From the NCBI RefSeq assembly GCF_016859125.1, contig NZ_CP069338.1, positions 806,001-870,000 on the forward strand: a stretch of DNA of 64,000 nt, read 5' to 3'. Shown piece after piece: positions 27,199 to 34,853 of this stretch (within the stretch, counting starts at the first letter, position 1; the number at the start of each line of letters is the position of its first letter). Made by a program: the position numbers and the translations under genes. The stretch comes from Archangium violaceum. Its GTDB lineage: Bacteria > Myxococcota > Myxococcia > Myxococcales > Myxococcaceae. The notes under the pieces are model-generated. The model was given only the letters and a program-made list of their open reading frames with translations, had not been told where the DNA came from and ran no database searches.

Positions 27199-27906
27199 AT
27201 GACCGATTTCATCGAGGTCCACGACGACGTCCTGTCGCCTGGGATGTGCCAGGAAATCATCCAGCTGTTCGACAAGAGCACCCACGTACACCGGGGCCGT
27301 ACTGGCGGTGGCGTGGACCTTACCAAGAAGGACAGTCACGACCTCACGCTCAACCTCTTCCCGGAGTACCAGGACGTGCTGCGCCGGCTCCTGGATGCGG
27401 CGTTTCCCCCGCTCAAGAGCTATCTGCGCAAGTACGTCTACAGCCTGATTGGCGCCGTCTCCATGTCGACGCGGCACCCGAAGACGGGGCAGCTGGTGAC
27501 GCTCACGCGGGAGAACTTCGCCGAGTTGGGAGACCCGTCCTTCGACCAGCTCGTCGGCTTCCTCTACCGCTACGGCGAGCTCAACGTGCAGAAGTACCTG
27601 AAGGGCACGGGCGGCTACCCGCACTGGCATTCGGAGATATATCCGAAGGACGCGAGCTGCGAGCCGCTGCACCGGGTGCTCGCGTTCCAGTTCTACCTGA
27701 ACGACGTGAGCCAGGGCGGCGAGACCGAGTTCTTCTACCAGGAGAAGAAGGTCCAATCGAAGGCCGGCCGGATGCTCATCTTCCCCGCCGGCTTCACCCA
27801 CACCCATCGCGGCAACCGGCCGGAGTCCAACGACAAGTACATCATCACCTCGTGGGTGCTCTTCCACCGCGCGGAGACGCTGTACGGCGCGAGGCCGACC
27901 GGGTGA
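27199..27906 (+). CDS. 2-oxoglutarate/Fe(II)-dependent oxygenase (prolyl hydroxylase-like)
   Basis: A 235-residue double-stranded beta-helix oxygenase. The metal site looks like HWHSE (an HxE rather than HxD) with the distal His in GFTHTHRGN. The core has FQFYLNDVSQGGETEFF, and the 2OG-binding end is DKYIITSWVLF. Relatives are prolyl-4-hydroxylase-like proteins common in cyanobacteria and phages. The substrate is unknown. ATG 27199 has no SD match but has TATAAT 30 bp upstream. A hairpin follows the stop. Confidence 0.85.
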   Translation: MTDFIEVHDDVLSPGMCQEIIQLFDKSTHVHRGRTGGGVDLTKKDSHDLTLNLFPEYQDVLRRLLDAAFPPLKSYLRKYVYSLIGAVSMSTRHPKTGQLVTLTRENFAELGDPSFDQLVGFLYRYGELNVQKYLKGTGGYPHWHSEIYPKDASCEPLHRVLAFQFYLNDVSQGGETEFFYQEKKVQSKAGRMLIFPAGFTHTHRGNRPESNDKYIITSWVLFHRAETLYGARPTG

Positions 27907-27909
27907 GCC

Positions 27910-27937
27910 CCATCGCACGTGGGCCAGGGTGCGATGG
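27910..27937 (+). terminator. Hairpin after the 2OG oxygenase gene
   Basis: CCATCGCAC (27910-27918) pairs perfectly with GTGCGATGG (27929-27937) across a 10-base loop, 3 bases after the stop codon. No U-run follows, so termination is probable but not certain. Confidence 0.5.
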
Positions 27938-28100
27938 CCCCGGTGGCCGTGGGGCGACCTGACGGCCGCGCACCAGGGCCTCGGGGCATCCATGGAGTCC
28001 GCACCGCGTTCTTGATAATGGATGGTCTGCCTGCGAACGAGCTGACAGGCGCTCGGGCTCCCGTCAGTCTCGTCTCCTCTCACCCGTGAGGACTCACTCC

Positions 28101-28268
28101 ATGAGGGATAAGCGCTTCTCCAGCCACCAGCTCGACTGGCGTCCGGCCAAGCCCAAGAAGATGGGCAACCCGGTCTCGAAGATGACCCAGGTCGCGGGCC
28201 GCCGCATTGGTGGCGCGCTGCGGGCGGAGCAGGCCCGTCAGCAGAAACGGCGCGACACACGGCGCTGA
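28101..28268 (+). CDS. Small basic protein, unknown function
   Basis: A 55-residue frame in an otherwise empty stretch, with strong G/C third-position bias and GAGG nine bases before ATG 28101. It is Lys/Arg-rich (DWRPAKPKKMGNP, then AGRRIGGALRAEQARQQKRR), so it may bind nucleic acid or ribosomes. No motif is recognised. The next gene, 130 bp downstream, encodes a FusB-like zinc-finger protein. A GTG at 28086 is an alternative start. Confidence 0.55.
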   Translation: MRDKRFSSHQLDWRPAKPKKMGNPVSKMTQVAGRRIGGALRAEQARQQKRRDTRR

Positions 28269-28397
28269 GAACGGGCCCGGGGGCCGCCCACCAGCGGACC
28301 CACCGAGCACTCGTGCTGCTCGAAAGCGTGCATCCACTCCACGGAAGCCCTTATGAAGGGGGTGCACGAGCTCGGGCAGCAGCACGAGGAGATAGGC

Positions 28398-28868
28398 ATG
28401 TTCCTGATCAAGACAGAGAAAGACCTCCTGCAGGCGTTCCGCCCGCGGGACCGGGAGAAGGTCGAGCTCCCCGAGGGCATCAAGTTCCCGCTCTTCGTCC
28501 GCGACTACCTGACGTGGGTCGAGCCGGCCGGGACCCGGGTGTTCCTGGTGCTCCCCTCGCCGGACAACAAGCGCCCCATGGGTATCGCCTTCCGCCGCGA
28601 CGCGCAGGGAGGCGGGGCGGTGTCTCATATGTGCGACTGGTGCCATTCCTATGGCTCGTCGAACGAGATCGGCCTGCTCACCACGGACGTGAACTCGAAG
28701 CGCCGGGTGGGCGTGAACCTCTGCATGGACCTGCGTTGCAAGGAGAAGCTGGAGGCGGCGGCGGACCTCTCCGGTCGCAACCCGCGGGACTTCACGCAGG
28801 CGCTGATGGAGCGCATGATCCACTTCGCGCGCGAGGCGCTCCGCATCGAGACCGTTCCGGCGGATTGA
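28398..28868 (+). CDS. FBP-domain (FusB/FusC C-terminal type) zinc-finger protein
   Basis: A 156-residue protein whose second half has the treble-clef four-Cys pattern: MCDWCHSYGSSNEIG and later VNLCMDLRCKEKL. This matches the C-terminal domain of elongation factor G-binding proteins of the FusB/FusC type. FusB binds EF-G and frees it from stalled ribosomes; stand-alone members in Gram-negative bacteria are poorly studied. The start is ATG 28398, with GAGGAG six bases upstream; an ATG at 28353 lacks such a site. The gene converges on the LysR gene. Confidence 0.75.
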   Translation: MFLIKTEKDLLQAFRPRDREKVELPEGIKFPLFVRDYLTWVEPAGTRVFLVLPSPDNKRPMGIAFRRDAQGGGAVSHMCDWCHSYGSSNEIGLLTTDVNSKRRVGVNLCMDLRCKEKLEAAADLSGRNPRDFTQALMERMIHFAREALRIETVPAD

Positions 28869-28887
28869 GCGCCAACGGCGTCCCGGC

Positions 28888-29775
28888 TCACGCTGGCGCG
28901 CGGAGCCGGTGGACCAGCTGCTGGGCATGGACTGGCAGCTCGGCGAACCGGCGCACGCAGAGCGTGAGCTGGCGCTGGGCCCAGGAGTCCGTCAACCGAA
29001 TCCCGAGGATCGCCATGGACTTCCGGCACCTGCGGGCAGCGGTCTCGGGAACCACGCCAATGCCGATGCCGCGCTCGACCAGCCGGCAGATCGCGTCGAA
29101 GCTGCGCAGGCGGACCCGGAACTTCAACCGGCGTCCGGCCCGCGCCGCGTGCTCGGACAGGTAGTCCTGGAGCGCGCTTCCCGTGGCCAGCCCGATGAAC
29201 TCGTGGTCCAGCACCTCGACGAAGCGGAGCTCGCGGTGCGCCGCCAGGGGATGGGCTCGCGCCGTGACGAGGACGAGCCTGTCCGTGCGGAAGGGAAAGG
29301 TTTCCAGGCCCGCGAGCTCGACGGAGTCGGAGACGATGCCGACATCCGCCAGCCCCTCGGCCACGGCCCGCACGATGTCGTAGCTGAGCCGCTCCTCCAG
29401 GTCGACATTGACATTCGGGTGGTCCGCCAGGAAGGCGCTCAGCGCCTCGGGCAGGAACTCGGTCATCGCGGAGGTATTGGCCATGAGGCGGACATGGCCC
29501 TTCAAACCGTGGGCGTATTCACCCAATTCGCCGCGCATCCGCTCGAGCTGCTCCAGCACGGTGCGCGCGTGATGGACCAGCGTTCGTCCCGCCGGAGTGG
29601 GGCGGACACCGCGGCGCTCCCGCTCCAGAAGAGGGATGCCGAGCGCCTCCTCCATGCCACGAATGCGAGCGCTCGCGGAGGCCAGGGCGAGATGGCTCCG
29701 CGCGGCGCCGCCCGTGATGCTCCCGGCTTCGGCCACATGGAGGAACAGTCTCAAGTCCGTCAGATCGAAACGCAT
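28888..29775 (-). CDS. LysR-family transcriptional regulator
   Basis: A 295-residue LTTR. The N-terminal winged HTH runs from FDLTDLRLFLHVAEAGS through ARIRGMEEALGIPLLER. The effector domain starts near residue 90 (GHVRLMANTSAMTEFLPEAL). It is divergent from a TSUP transporter with 106 bp between the starts and an ideal T-N11-A palindrome in the gap, so it very probably controls that transporter and itself. Start ATG 29775 opens directly into the HTH; the longer upstream frame would run over the transporter start. Confidence 0.93.
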   Translation of the reverse strand: MRFDLTDLRLFLHVAEAGSITGGAARSHLALASASARIRGMEEALGIPLLERERRGVRPTPAGRTLVHHARTVLEQLERMRGELGEYAHGLKGHVRLMANTSAMTEFLPEALSAFLADHPNVNVDLEERLSYDIVRAVAEGLADVGIVSDSVELAGLETFPFRTDRLVLVTARAHPLAAHRELRFVEVLDHEFIGLATGSALQDYLSEHAARAGRRLKFRVRLRSFDAICRLVERGIGIGVVPETAARRCRKSMAILGIRLTDSWAQRQLTLCVRRFAELPVHAQQLVHRLRAPA

Positions 29776-29804
29776 CACCGGTCGTCCACCCTGTCTCGAA
29801 TGGC

Positions 29805-29829
29805 CAGCCTTCGTCTGGGACGAAGGCTG
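29805..29829. promoter_or_regulatory. LysR-type operator, 11-bp inverted repeat
   Basis: CAGCCTTCGTC (29805-29815), TGG and GACGAAGGCTG (29819-29829) form a perfect 11-bp inverted repeat. Its core TCGTCTGGGACGA is a T-N11-A LTTR box. It lies 30 bp from the lysR start and 53 bp from the TSUP gene start. Confidence 0.75.
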
Positions 29830-29881
29830 CCTCAGCCAATCCCAGATTGTGCCGTTCCGCCAGCATCCCCAAGCTGGGTGC

Positions 29882-30625
29882 ATGAGCTCCGACCTGCTGC
29901 TGGCCACCGCCAGCTTCCTCGCTGGCGCCATGAACGCGGTCGCTGGCGGCGGCTCGTTCATCACCTTCCCCGCGCTCGTGCTGAGCGGCGTGCCGTCGAT
30001 CGCCGCCAACGCCTCGAGCACCGTCGCGCTGTTCCCGGGGAGTTTCGCCAGCGCCTGGGCCTATCGCGACGATTTCAGGAGCTTCGAGGGAGTCTCCGTG
30101 AGGGCCCTGCTCCCGGTGAGCCTGGCCGGCGGTCTCGCTGGGGCGCTGCTGCTCCTCCTGACCCCCCAGGCCACCTTCGACTCGGTCATTCCCTGGCTTC
30201 TCCTGTTCGGCACCCTGGCCTTCGCCTTCGGGCGAAAGGCGGGCGAGAGGCTCCGGCGGCACATCCGCATCGGCCCGGCCCTCCTGCTCGGAGGGCAATT
30301 CATCCTCGCGGTCTACGGCGGCTATTTCGGCGGAGCCGTCGGACTCATGATGATGGCGGTCTGGAGCCTGTTCGGCGTCAATGACATCCAGGCGATGAAC
30401 GCGGCCAAGACGCTGCTGGTCGGAGCGACGAACACCGTGGCCGTCACGTGCTTCATCGTCGCGGGAGAAGTCTGGTGGGCGCAGACGGTCCTGATGGCCA
30501 TCGCCGCGGTGGTGGGAGGCTATGTCGGGGCGCGCGTCGGTCGCCGCATCGCACCCGATCGCATCCGCCTCGGCATCACGGCGCTCAACGGGGTGATGAC
30601 GGCCGCGCTCTTCCTGCGAGCCTGA
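29882..30625 (+). CDS. TSUP (TauE/SafE) family membrane transporter
   Basis: A 247-residue protein with about eight hydrophobic helices. The first TSUP repeat motif is NAVAGGGSFITFPALVLSGV followed by AANASSTVALFPG. The second is GGYFGGAVGLMMM followed by NAAKTLLVGATNT. The family exports or imports sulfonates, sulfite, sulfoacetate or other organic anions; the substrate here is unknown. The ATG at 29882 begins right at the first helix. It is divergent from a LysR regulator, with the operator between them, and is followed by a strong bidirectional terminator. Confidence 0.9.
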   Translation: MSSDLLLATASFLAGAMNAVAGGGSFITFPALVLSGVPSIAANASSTVALFPGSFASAWAYRDDFRSFEGVSVRALLPVSLAGGLAGALLLLLTPQATFDSVIPWLLLFGTLAFAFGRKAGERLRRHIRIGPALLLGGQFILAVYGGYFGGAVGLMMMAVWSLFGVNDIQAMNAAKTLLVGATNTVAVTCFIVAGEVWWAQTVLMAIAAVVGGYVGARVGRRIAPDRIRLGITALNGVMTAALFLRA

Positions 30626-30658
30626 GCAATCTTCTGGGATTGTGATGTAAAGAATTCC

Positions 30659-30689
30659 CGGACACGGCGGCAGTACTCCGCCGTGTCCG
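30659..30689. terminator. Bidirectional terminator between the TSUP gene and trpEG
   Basis: CGGACACGGCGG (30659-30670) and CCGCCGTGTCCG (30678-30689) form a perfect 12-bp stem with a 7-base loop. It sits between the convergent TSUP and trpG genes. Confidence 0.75.
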
Positions 30690-30703
30690 CTTGGAATGAC
30701 AGA

Positions 30704-31267
30704 CTACAGTCGGCCCTCGAGGAAGTTGCGCACCAGCCGGGGGCCCTCGGGGGTGAGGACGCTCTCGGGATGGAATTGCACCCCCACCACCGGCCGCTCA
30801 CGGTGCCGCAGCCCCATGATGAGCCCGTCCTGCGACCACGCCGTCGCCTCCAGCTCGGCCGGCAGCGTCGCCGCGTCCACCACCAGCGAGTGGTAGCGCG
30901 CCGCCTGGAAGCCCTGCGGCATGCCCTCGAAGATGCTCCGGCCCTCGTGGCGGATGGAGGCCGTCTTGCCGTGCACCGGCTCCGGCCCACGCACCACCTT
31001 GCCGCCGAAGACGGCCCCGATGGACTGGTGGCCCAGGCACACGCCCAGCACCGGCACATTCACCGCGCGGATGGCCGCCATGCTCACCCCGGCCTCCGTC
31101 GGCGTGCACGGCCCCGGCGACACCACCAGGTGCGACGCCCCCGACGCCACCACGCCCTCGGCGTCGATCTCATCGTTGCGAGCCACCTTCACCTCGGCCC
31201 CCAGCGTGTAGAGGAGCTGCACGAGGTTGAAGGTGAACGAGTCGTAATTGTCGATGACGAGGATCAC
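30704..31267 (-). CDS. trpG: Anthranilate synthase component II (glutamine amidotransferase)
   Basis: A 187-residue class I glutaminase. The nucleophile Cys is in VLGVCLGHQSIG, and the catalytic His is in VVGVQFHPESVLT. ILVIDNYDSFTFNL starts the protein. It supplies ammonia to TrpE. The start overlaps the trpE stop by four bases. It could also serve PabB, but the TrpE coupling argues for tryptophan. A terminator hairpin follows. Confidence 0.94.
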   Translation of the reverse strand: MILVIDNYDSFTFNLVQLLYTLGAEVKVARNDEIDAEGVVASGASHLVVSPGPCTPTEAGVSMAAIRAVNVPVLGVCLGHQSIGAVFGGKVVRGPEPVHGKTASIRHEGRSIFEGMPQGFQAARYHSLVVDAATLPAELEATAWSQDGLIMGLRHRERPVVGVQFHPESVLTPEGPRLVRNFLEGRL

Positions 31268-32754
31268 CGCACACCTCCCTCACGCGCCTGCTTCAGGGCC
31301 GTGGCGAGCACCCTCGCCTTGGCCTCGGTCTCGTCCGCTTCCTTCGAGGGCACCGAGTCCGCCACGAGCCCCGCGCCCGCCTCCCACAGCGTGCGGTCCC
31401 CGTCGATGAAGAAGGTGCGCAGGGCGATGGCCAGGTCCAGCGCGCCGCAGAAGGACAGGTAGCCCACCGCGCCCGCGTAGGGGCCACGGCGCGTGGGCTC
31501 CAGCTCGTCGATGATCTGCATCGCGCGAATCTTCGGAGCCCCGGACACCGTGCCCGCGGGGAAGGTGTACGCCAGGGCATCGAGCGCGTCGTACTTCGCG
31601 TCGAGCTTGCCGCGCACCTGCGAGACGATGTGCATCACGTGGCTGTAGCGCTCGATGACCATCAGGTCCTCGACGCGCACCGTGCCCGGCGCGGCCACGC
31701 GGCCCACGTCGTTGCGGCCCAGGTCCACCAGCATCATGTGCTCGGCGCGCTCCTTCTCGTCTGCGAGCAGCTCCTTCTCCAGCGCCAGGTCCTCGGCCTC
31801 GGTGGTACCACGGCGCCGGGTACCCGCGATGGGGCGCACCACGACGTCTCCGTCACGCACCTGCACCAGCAGCTCCGGAGAAGCGCCCACCAACGCGCGC
31901 GCCTCGCCCAGCTCGATGTGGAAGAGGTAGGGCGAGGGGTTGATGCGGCGCAGGGAGCGGTACAGAGAGAGGGGCGGCGGAGCACCGCGCGCCTCGAAGC
32001 GCCGGGCGAGCACCACCTGCATGCAGTCACCCGCGCGGATGTACTCCTTCACGCGCTCCACGGCGGCCTCGTAGCCGGCGCGGTCCCAGCTGACCGAGAC
32101 CTCCGGCTCGCCGCGCATGGGAGGATTCGGGACATAGGCGTCCACGGGCAGGGGCCGCAGCAGGCGCTCGGCGAGGGCCTCGGCGCGAGCCTCGGCGTCC
32201 GCGAGGGCCTGGACGACGCTGCCGTGGCGGGACGGCCGGGCGATGGCGGTGGCGTGCAGCGTCTGGGTGCGCGAGTCGTGGGTGACGAACTCATCACACA
32301 GCAGCCACTCGGAGTCGGGGAAGGAGATGTCCGGGCTGTGCCGGTCGGGCACGTGACGCTCGAACCAGGACATGCAGTTGTAGCCGAGGTAGCCCACCAG
32401 GCCGCCGACGAACGGGGGCTCGCCTGGGAGCTTGGCGACGGCATGCTCGCGCCAGACGGAGCGCAGGATGTCGAGCGGCTTGCCCTCGAGACGCTGCGAG
32501 TTGTCGCCGCGCCAGAGGGTGCCGCCGTCGCGGTCGAGCCGCAGACGGCCGGAGGGTGCGGTGCCGACGTGGCTGTAGCGGCCGAACCGCTCGCCACCAT
32601 GGCAGGACTCGAGGATGAAGCCTCGCGCGCCGCCGAGCTTGAGGTAGGCGGAGAGCGGGGTGTCGAGGTCGGCGGGGAGCACGACCGAGACGGGGACCGC
32701 CTCGCCCTTCTCCGCGCGTTGGCGGTAGGCCGCCTTGCGCTCCTGAGCGTTCAT
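31264..32754 (-). CDS. trpE: Anthranilate synthase component I
   Basis: A 496-residue chorismate-utilising enzyme. The N-terminal part carries the tryptophan feedback site region (LESCHGGERFGRYSHVG). The chorismate domain includes RPIAGTRRRGTTEAED, VDLGRNDVGRV and TFPAGTVSGAPKIRAM. It makes anthranilate from chorismate with TrpG. ATG 32754 has AGAGGAA five bases upstream; GTG 32757 is an alternative. The trpEG pair is 14 kb from trpDCFBA and on the opposite strand, so the pathway is split into two transcription units here. Confidence 0.95.
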   Translation of the reverse strand: MNAQERKAAYRQRAEKGEAVPVSVVLPADLDTPLSAYLKLGGARGFILESCHGGERFGRYSHVGTAPSGRLRLDRDGGTLWRGDNSQRLEGKPLDILRSVWREHAVAKLPGEPPFVGGLVGYLGYNCMSWFERHVPDRHSPDISFPDSEWLLCDEFVTHDSRTQTLHATAIARPSRHGSVVQALADAEARAEALAERLLRPLPVDAYVPNPPMRGEPEVSVSWDRAGYEAAVERVKEYIRAGDCMQVVLARRFEARGAPPPLSLYRSLRRINPSPYLFHIELGEARALVGASPELLVQVRDGDVVVRPIAGTRRRGTTEAEDLALEKELLADEKERAEHMMLVDLGRNDVGRVAAPGTVRVEDLMVIERYSHVMHIVSQVRGKLDAKYDALDALAYTFPAGTVSGAPKIRAMQIIDELEPTRRGPYAGAVGYLSFCGALDLAIALRTFFIDGDRTLWEAGAGLVADSVPSKEADETEAKARVLATALKQAREGGVR

Positions 32755-32774
32755 CACGTTCCTCTGGGTGTACC

Positions 32775-32795
32775 CCCTCTCCCGCTGGAAGAGGG
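32775..32795. repeat. CCCTCT palindrome upstream of trpE
   Basis: CCCTCT (32775-32780) and AGAGGG (32790-32795) flank a 9-base loop, 20 bp before the trpE start. It is the weakest member of the CCCTCTCCC palindrome family. It lies in the 194-bp gap that should hold the trpEG promoter. Confidence 0.35.
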
Positions 32796-32948
32796 CTGGG
32801 GGATTGCTCCTGTTATCCCCCGTCCGGAGCGGCGGGAAAAGGGGACTGAACCCCTGCGAGCAACGCGTACGCCCCTGCTTGACAAGACGCGCGGGGCCGC
32901 CATGGGCCCACGCACGGTCCGTCGGTCTCCACCCTGGCCCGGCAATCC

Positions 32949-33605
32949 CTAGCGTGCGAGCAGCGCCGTGCGGATCGGACGGATGGCCACCATGCCCAGC
33001 AGGGCGGCGAACAGCCAGCGGCCCCAGTGCGAGCGCTCCTCCACCGGGTGGTTGCGCGGGGCGTGCTCATCGAAGAGCGTCACCATGCCCTTGATGAAGT
33101 GGCGCATGTCCTGGGGCCCACGGCTGGAGAACCACCGCTCATCACGGACGGCGGGCTCGTCCATCCACTGGGCTCCCGCGTTGCGGAGGTCGTCCTTGAT
33201 ACCGGGCCACGAAGCCAGCTTGCGCCCGCTCGCCAATCCCGCGGACACGAGCACCCAGGGACCATGACACAGCGTGGCGATGGGCCGGCCGTGACGGTCG
33301 AACTCCCGGACGAAGTCGAGCACCTCTTCGCTCTGGCGGAGCATGTCCGGATTGACGAAGCCTCCAGGGATGAGCAGCGCGTCGAAGTCGGTGGGCCGCA
33401 CCCGGTGCACCGTCTCATCCACGCGGACCTTCTTGCCCGGCCACATCAGGTTCATGCCGCGAATGCGACCCTTGTGCAGGGAGATGATGTCCACCTGTGC
33501 ACCCCGCTTGCGGAGCGCTCGCACGGGGAGGGTGAGCTCTACCTGCTCGAAACCGTCCGCCGCCAGCACGCCCACCCGGATGCCCTTCAACGTCTTCCTC
33601 GCCAT
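32949..33605 (-). CDS. DJ-1/PfpI family protein
   Basis: A 218-residue class I glutamine amidotransferase-like protein. The nucleophile elbow is IATLCHGPWVL, and the upstream Glu region is GVLAADGFEQVELTLP. PfpI/YhbO-like members act on glyoxal-damaged molecules or as stress proteins. An extra C-terminal hydrophobic segment (RWLFAALLGMVAIRPI) is unusual for the family and could anchor it to the membrane. It reads toward trpE on the same strand but with a 194-bp gap. Confidence 0.85.
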   Translation of the reverse strand: MARKTLKGIRVGVLAADGFEQVELTLPVRALRKRGAQVDIISLHKGRIRGMNLMWPGKKVRVDETVHRVRPTDFDALLIPGGFVNPDMLRQSEEVLDFVREFDRHGRPIATLCHGPWVLVSAGLASGRKLASWPGIKDDLRNAGAQWMDEPAVRDERWFSSRGPQDMRHFIKGMVTLFDEHAPRNHPVEERSHWGRWLFAALLGMVAIRPIRTALLAR

Positions 33606-33712
33606 GCCTACGCCTCCCGGTTCTCTTCCCGCGACATCGTCGGCATCCCTCTTGCGACTGGCATCCCAGGCTCTCCGGGCCGGGGGGCGGCCAGGAGAGC
33701 ATCAGGGCCCTG

Positions 33713-34159
33713 TCAATGGCCCATGGCCTGGGTTGCCTGCGACGAAGCGCCATGCCGGGCCAGCACCTGCCGGGCGAACTCCGTCGAGCAGATGGTCACC
33801 ACGTCATCCAGGTCCCGGCTGAGGTGGAGCACCTCCGCGGGCGAGACTCCGCCTGGCTCCTCGACCCACAGACTGAGCAGCACGTCGCGCAAGATCGAGA
33901 GCTCCACGAGCACCTCCACGAGATCGAAATCATCCCCGACCCGCTGGAAGGCATGCTCCCGGGAGAGCATCTGGCTGCCGCGAACATCGGTCTCGTCCCG
34001 CTCGCGGAGCTTCACCACGAGCCAGTCGATCAAATGCGGAACGTGGTTCTCCAGGCTCTCCTCGGAGAGGCGGCGCGCGTCACGGAGCGTGCGCACCATT
34101 TCCTTCCAGCGAACCAGGATCTCCTGCTTGTGGTCCTCAATGAGTTGGGCGAATCCCAT
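33713..34159 (-). CDS. Stand-alone RsbRD N-terminal-like (histidine kinase N-terminal) domain protein
   Basis: A 148-residue all-helical protein (GFAQLIEDHKQEILVRWKEM, then HLIDWLVVKLRERD and DDVVTICSTEFARQVL). It resembles the RsbRD_N domain that starts many myxobacterial histidine kinases and RsbT antagonists. Here the protein ends where the kinase core would begin, so it is a sensor or partner-switch module without output. Start ATG 34159 fits the domain edge. It is divergent from the Gre-like gene, 103 bp away. The family assignment is by pattern and moderate. Confidence 0.65.
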   Translation of the reverse strand: MGFAQLIEDHKQEILVRWKEMVRTLRDARRLSEESLENHVPHLIDWLVVKLRERDETDVRGSQMLSREHAFQRVGDDFDLVEVLVELSILRDVLLSLWVEEPGGVSPAEVLHLSRDLDDVVTICSTEFARQVLARHGASSQATQAMGH

Positions 34160-34262
34160 GATTCTCTGAATGTCGGCGTGACCCGGCCCGGAGGCCACCC
34201 TGTCCCCTGGAACAACGGGCATGCCCCACAGGCTGGATGCCGACCATCCGGGAGGGAGCACC

Positions 34263-34775
34263 ATGTCGAAGGCCTTCACGAAGGAAGACGCGGGTGGAGA
34301 GGACGTCCTCCTTCCCCCGCGTCCCCGCTCGACCGCTGGAGGGAAGCGGTACATCACGCCCGAAGGCTATCGGGCCCTGCAGGAGGAGCTCGAGGCGCTC
34401 ACCGCTCCCTCCTCCCGGGAGAAGGAGCCCCCTGCCCTCGGGGATGACGCGCGGGCCCGGGAGCGTACGCGCCGGGTGCAGCAGCTGACCGCCACCCTGG
34501 AGGAGGTCCAGGTGGTGACCCCCGAGGCACCGGACGAGGATCACGTCTACTTCGGTGCCTGGGTGACGCTCGAGGACGAGGAAGGCGAGGAGACGGCGTA
34601 CCGCCTCGTCGGTCCGGACGAGGCGGACGTGAAGGCGGGTCGTCTCAGCGTCGAGTCTCCCCTGGCGAGGGCCCTGCTCGGCAAGGAGGTAGGCGAGTCC
34701 GTCCGGGTCGAGCGCCCGCGTGGCGCCATCGAGTACACCGTCACCGGAGTGTCCTATCGGCCGCCCACGTCCTGA
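34263..34775 (+). CDS. GreA/GreB-family transcription factor with shortened coiled coil
   Basis: A 170-residue Gre-like protein. The N-terminus SKAFTKEDAGGEDVLLPPRP and YITPEGYRALQEELEAL match GreB. The C-terminal FKBP-like half is typical (GAWVTLEDEEGEETAYRLVG, then SPLARALLGKEVGESVRVE). The coiled coil is short. Where GreA/GreB have the acidic tip GDRSENAEY needed for transcript cleavage, this protein has GDDARARER, so a catalytic acid is replaced. It may compete for the RNA polymerase secondary channel without cleaving. ATG 34263 has GGGAGGGAG upstream. Confidence 0.8.
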   Translation: MSKAFTKEDAGGEDVLLPPRPRSTAGGKRYITPEGYRALQEELEALTAPSSREKEPPALGDDARARERTRRVQQLTATLEEVQVVTPEAPDEDHVYFGAWVTLEDEEGEETAYRLVGPDEADVKAGRLSVESPLARALLGKEVGESVRVERPRGAIEYTVTGVSYRPPTS

Positions 34776-34818
34776 GCCTCACCCGCGCTGTCAGGCCCAC
34801 GCCCTTGCTTCGTCAGAC

Positions 34819-34839
34819 TTGGTGTTTTAATGACACCAA
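34819..34839. promoter_or_regulatory. 21-bp palindrome before the NADAR gene, NrtR-like operator
   Basis: TTGGTGT (34819-34825), 7 bases and ACACCAA (34833-34839) form a symmetric site 14 bp before the assigned start at 34854. It resembles NrtR-type sites (TTAGTGT/ACACTAA) in symmetry and spacing. It overlaps an upstream in-frame ATG at 34830, which argues for the later start. Confidence 0.5.
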
Positions 34840-34853
34840 CCATCCGAGGACCC

